This document shows positions 61,725-64,000 of a stretch of DNA of 64,000 nucleotides, piece by piece. Source of the DNA: Anaerotignum neopropionicum (GTDB lineage Bacteria; Bacillota; Clostridia; Lachnospirales; Anaerotignaceae); NCBI RefSeq assembly GCF_001571775.1, contig NZ_LRVM01000011.1:30881-94880 (forward strand). The letters are read 5' to 3'. The translations under genes and the position numbers were made by a program. Under the pieces are notes generated by a model. That model was not told the origin of the DNA. It worked only from the letters and a program-made list of their open reading frames with translations, and searched no databases. Position 1 is the first letter of the stretch. Each line of letters starts with the position of its first letter.

Positions 61725-61769
61725 AAGATAGTATTGATAAGCAATTACTTATGTATAGGAGGGAAATTC

Positions 61770-62645
61770 ATGACACTAAGGCATTTTAAAATTTTTATTG
61801 AAGTTTGTGAAACGATGAACATGACACAAGCGGCAGAAAAGTTATATATTTCTCAATCTGCTGTCAGTCAAGCAATTTCCGACCTTGAAGTTTATTATGG
61901 TACTAAGCTGTTCGAACGGCTTTCTAAAAGAATTTATCTTACAAGCGTGGGAGCAAAGCTGCTTAGCTATGCAAGGCACATTACGGAAATGACCGTGGAG
62001 GCCGAAACAAGCATAAAGGCCTTATCCGAAAGCGAATTTATAAGAATAGGTGCCAGTGTAACTGTGGGTGCTGCCATTTTGCCCAATTTAGTACGAGCTT
62101 TGAAGATTATCAGCCCATCAACAGAAATTGCCGTTGTTGAAGACAATACAGCGGTAATAGAATCGCTTATTTTAAGCAATAAAGTGGATTTGGGATTGGT
62201 AGAGGGGGAAATTATTTCACCAGACATTAAAATCAGACCATTTTTGAAGGATGAACTTATTTTAATCAGCGGTAAAGATCATCCCTTTTCAAAAAAAACC
62301 ATTGTTTCACCCCAGACCCTTGAAAACCAGAATTTTATTATCCGCGAAGTAGGTAGTGGAACAAGAAGCCTTTTTGAAATAAAAATGGCTGCCAGCAACA
62401 TTAACTGGAAAGCCTCATGGATCTGCAATAATTCGGAAACCATAAAAAATGCAGTTGAAAACAATCTTGGGATTTCTGTTATTTCAGAAAAAGCCGTGAC
62501 GAAGGAACTGCAATGTCAAACACTATTTGCCTCTAAAATTGAAGGCATTGAATTCATAAGATACTTTAAAATTGCGCATCATAAGAATAAATTCATTACT
62601 GAAAAAATGAATGTGTTAATCAATCATTTAGTTAAGTATTTTTAA
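61770..62645 (+). CDS. LysR-type regulator divergent from yeiH
   Basis: A 291-residue LysR regulator with the N-terminal winged helix (MTLRHFKIFIEVCETMNMTQ, AEKLYISQSAVSQAISDLE) and a C-terminal periplasmic-binding-like effector domain (IRIGASVTVGAAILPNLV, FIIREVGSGTRSLFE). It resembles YeiE/CysB-like regulators. The ATG at 61770 has AGGAGGG 6 bases upstream. It is expected to control yeiH. Confidence 0.92.
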   Translation: MTLRHFKIFIEVCETMNMTQAAEKLYISQSAVSQAISDLEVYYGTKLFERLSKRIYLTSVGAKLLSYARHITEMTVEAETSIKALSESEFIRIGASVTVGAAILPNLVRALKIISPSTEIAVVEDNTAVIESLILSNKVDLGLVEGEIISPDIKIRPFLKDELILISGKDHPFSKKTIVSPQTLENQNFIIREVGSGTRSLFEIKMAASNINWKASWICNNSETIKNAVENNLGISVISEKAVTKELQCQTLFASKIEGIEFIRYFKIAHHKNKFITEKMNVLINHLVKYF

Positions 62646-62674
62646 GTAGTAAGCAAAGCCCTGTATTATAAGAT

Positions 62675-62710
62675 AAGGGTAGCAGCAATAAATTTGCTCT
62701 ACCCTTTGGT
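62675..62710 (+). terminator. Hairpin after the LysR gene
   Basis: AAGGGTAG (62675-62682) pairs with CTACCCTT (62699-62706), with GCA/TGC inside; the T run is short. The following 200 bp to 62911 contains no gene. Confidence 0.55.
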
Positions 62711-62911
62711 AACAATTTGTATTTCTAAATCTCTTTTTTCGTTCTACATAACTTAAGAAATAAACTTTAATTTTCAAAAACTGCCTTTTATTTTACCAAA
62801 AAGATTTACCTAGTTGTATCAGCCTTCCAAAAAAATTTATAGAAAATTATATATTATTTTTTTTGCGGAACGTGATAAGTCAAAAAATTTTGCAAAATAC
62901 AAAATAGGATG

Positions 62912-63283
62912 CTATTTTTTGATAAAATCAAAGTCCATTGATTCTAAAGCTTTTTGTGCTGCGTTTGCATCGTTTTCCTTTATGAAAACATAATCTGTAT
63001 CAAACGTTGATATGGCAAAAATGCTAATTTTTTTTTCGGCTAGGGAACCTGAAATTTTTGCAAGTATGCCTACCAACGTAAAATCCATCTGTCCTACTAC
63101 GCGAAAACCGGCCCATCCGCCTTCTTGCTTTTCGGCATCCTCCGGCAAGCAATCTTTAGGACAAACTAAGGAAAGCTCTTGATCTGTTCTTGACCAAAAG
63201 CTAAAGCAACCCAGCTCTTCAATTTTCCGATCTCTCGTCCATTTTGCAACTGCAAACTCCCCATCTAGCCACTCCAAGACCAC
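62912..63283 (-). CDS. ACT-domain protein (CASTOR/ACT_7 type)
   Basis: The 123-residue protein ends in an ACT-like domain (GFRVVGQMDFTLVGILAKIS, then KKISIFAISTFDTDYVFIKE), like the CASTOR-type ACT proteins that bind amino acids. The N-terminal half (CFSFWSRTDQELSLVCP) is the companion ACT-like fold. The role is unknown, probably amino-acid sensing. The start is a GTG at 63283 with GAGGGGG 7 bases upstream. It is 12 bp downstream of a small Cys-rich gene. Confidence 0.85.
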   Translation of the reverse strand: MVLEWLDGEFAVAKWTRDRKIEELGCFSFWSRTDQELSLVCPKDCLPEDAEKQEGGWAGFRVVGQMDFTLVGILAKISGSLAEKKISIFAISTFDTDYVFIKENDANAAQKALESMDFDFIKK

Positions 63284-63295
63284 GGAAATTCCCCC

Positions 63296-63472
63296 TCACA
63301 TTTGCTTACGTACTGTTTTATATTCATCTTCCAATCGATAATAAGGACATTCTTTATATTCATCCCTCATAAATCGTTCCATTTCATCTTCATCTAAATT
63401 TACTTGGCAATAATATTCCTCGTTTTCCTCATCGTAACAAAAAAACATACATGTCTCACAGTTTGAACTCAT
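63296..63472 (-). CDS. Small Cys-rich protein, DUF6472-like (58 aa)
   Basis: This 58-residue gene reads MSSNCETCMFFCYDEENEEY and continues with a conserved-looking acidic LDEDEMERFM segment and the C-terminal DEYKTVRKQM. Cys5, Cys8, Cys12, Cys22 and a Cys near residue 42 suggest a zinc site. It resembles the DUF6472 family of Clostridia as I remember it. GGAGCGG precedes the ATG, and the ACT-domain gene follows 12 bp after the stop, so the two form an operon. The function is unknown. Confidence 0.8.
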   Translation of the reverse strand: MSSNCETCMFFCYDEENEEYYCQVNLDEDEMERFMRDEYKECPYYRLEDEYKTVRKQM

Positions 63473-63516
63473 TTTTCCGCTCCTATTTTATTTCGAATAT
63501 TATTTAAAAATCTATT

Positions 63517-63556
63517 AAAAGTAAAAACCACCTCTTAAAATAAGAAGTGGTTTAAA
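63517..63556 (-). terminator. Terminator of the rRNA-tRNA operon
   Basis: AAACCACCTCTT (63520-63531) and AAGAAGTGGTTT (63543-63554) form a stem with one mismatch. On the minus strand a T run follows, directly after tRNA-Val. Confidence 0.85.
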
Positions 63557-63558
63557 AA

Positions 63559-63631
63559 TGGGAGTTACAGGGCTCGAACCTGTGACCCTCTGCTTGTAAG
63601 GCAGATGCTCTCCCAGCTGAGCTAAACTCCC
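63559..63631 (-). tRNA. tRNA-Val (anticodon TAC)
   Basis: The minus strand starts GGGAGTTTAGCTCAGCTGGG and has the anticodon arm TCTGC-CTTACAA-GCAGA, the T arm CACAGGTTCGAGCCCTGT and the acceptor CTCCC with discriminator A. CCA is not encoded. It is the last gene of the rRNA operon. Confidence 0.96.
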
Positions 63632-63636
63632 ATAAA

Positions 63637-63710
<74 letters not shown>

Positions 63711-63744
63711 ACATTAGAATATGGCGCTGGATATTTAATTAAAA

Positions 63745-63820
63745 TGGCAGGGGCAGAAGGACTCGAACCCTCGACATTTGGTTTTGGAGACCAACGTTCT
63801 ACCGACTGAACTATACCCCT
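63745..63820 (-). tRNA. tRNA-Trp (anticodon CCA)
   Basis: The minus strand starts AGGGGTATAGTTCAGTCGG and has the anticodon arm TTGGT-CTCCAAA-ACCAA, the T arm CGAGGGTTCGAGTCCTTC, acceptor GCCCCT and discriminator G, followed by an encoded CCA. It is 77 bp after the 23S 3' end. Confidence 0.96.
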
Positions 63821-63897
63821 TTATAAGGTATTTCGCAAAGCGAAGATACACCTTCAAAACTGAACACAAGAATTATTATATCATCAATCGATTTATT

Positions 63898-64000
63898 GGT
63901 CAAGCCCTCGGTCTATTAGTATTGGTCAGCTGAACATGTTACCATGCTTACACCTCCAACCTATCTACCTCGTTATCTTCAAGGGACCTTACTTCCGAAG
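63898..64000 (-). rRNA. 23S ribosomal RNA, 3' end (partial)
   Basis: The minus strand contains the conserved 3'-terminal region, with AGATAGGTTGGAGGTGTAAG, CATGTTCAGCTGACCAATAC and TAATAGACCGAGGGCTTGAC. The exact 3' end is placed near 63898. The rest lies beyond the right edge. No 5S rRNA fits between it and tRNA-Trp. Confidence 0.93.

Noticed and set aside
63821..63897. Possible 5S rRNA between 23S and tRNA-Trp
   Set aside because: The space is only 77 bp and contains a simple hairpin (GTATTTCGC/GCGAAGATAC), not 5S sequence.

Overview
The window is AT-rich chromosomal DNA from a flagellated, spore-forming, obligately fermentative-looking Gram-positive bacterium of the class Clostridia, probably a Lachnospirales/Anaerotignum-like lineage (inference). 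Pointers are spoIIE with a Spo0A-type promoter, sipL and ytvI (sporulation), a flagellar late-gene cluster with flgM-flgN-flgK-flgL-fliW-csrA, two S-layer-homology (SLH) proteins, type III pantothenate kinase instead of CoaA, and AGGAGG-type ribosome binding sites with several TTG or GTG starts. No prophage, CRISPR array or large foreign island is visible.

Layout. 1-3.5 kb (minus): dusB (cut by the window edge), two tandem coaX paralogues and an ECF-type S component that probably imports pantothenate. 3.5-9.5 kb (minus): a DUF6145-like protein, birA, a fluoroacetyl-CoA-thioesterase-like hotdog protein, ftsH, hpt and tilS. 9.8-12.3 kb: spoIIE. 12.4-15.2 kb: a secreted SLH protein with a tandem beta-rich repeat. 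15.3-20.4 kb (minus): an M20 amidohydrolase with an MBL hydrolase, pgi, and a membrane-anchored LysM-G5 protein. 20.4-20.9 kb: two copies of a MITE-like 170-bp element. 21.0-22.6 kb (minus): ispE and a GntR regulator. 22.8-27.4 kb (plus): an FMN riboswitch and the complete riboflavin operon ribD-ribE-ribAB-ribH. 27.6-36.5 kb: mixed housekeeping genes (ytvI, traX-like, cysK, map, an MFS permease, a padR/DUF2812 pair, an unusual chemoreceptor, a DJ-1 protein). 36.6-36.8 kb: decayed IS200/IS605 transposase. 37-54 kb: motility and surface region. A minus-strand operon (ylqG-like, ylqH-like, PilZ, giant SLH protein) diverges from cheA-cheW-cheR-cheB, which is followed by flgM-flgN-flgK-flgL-yviE-fliW-csrA. 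54-57.4 kb (minus): a polar amino-acid ABC transporter with a DapF-fold epimerase. 57.7-64 kb: sipL, lepB, a YeiH exporter with a divergent LysR regulator, a small Cys-rich protein with an ACT protein, and the 3' end of an rRNA operon (23S, tRNA-Trp, tRNA-Asp, tRNA-Val).

The most unusual things are not the genes but what lies between them. One is a hairpin-rich mosaic repeat present at four places in both orientations, twice inside the riboflavin operon. Another is a pair of 170-bp inverted-repeat-ended elements in front of the LysM-G5 gene. Others are a hidden frameshifted transposase remnant, a spoIIE promoter with a 21-bp spacer plus a perfect 0A box, and a perfect operator-like palindrome at the padR promoter. 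Among proteins, the tandem coaX pair with altered phosphate-binding motifs, the inverted-topology chemoreceptor, the 1729-residue SLH protein overlapping a c-di-GMP receptor gene, and the epimerase/ABC operon deserve attention.

Limits: all assignments come from reading motifs by eye. No database search, alignment program or RNA folding was run. Coordinates of promoters and hairpins are exact string positions, but their function is inferred.
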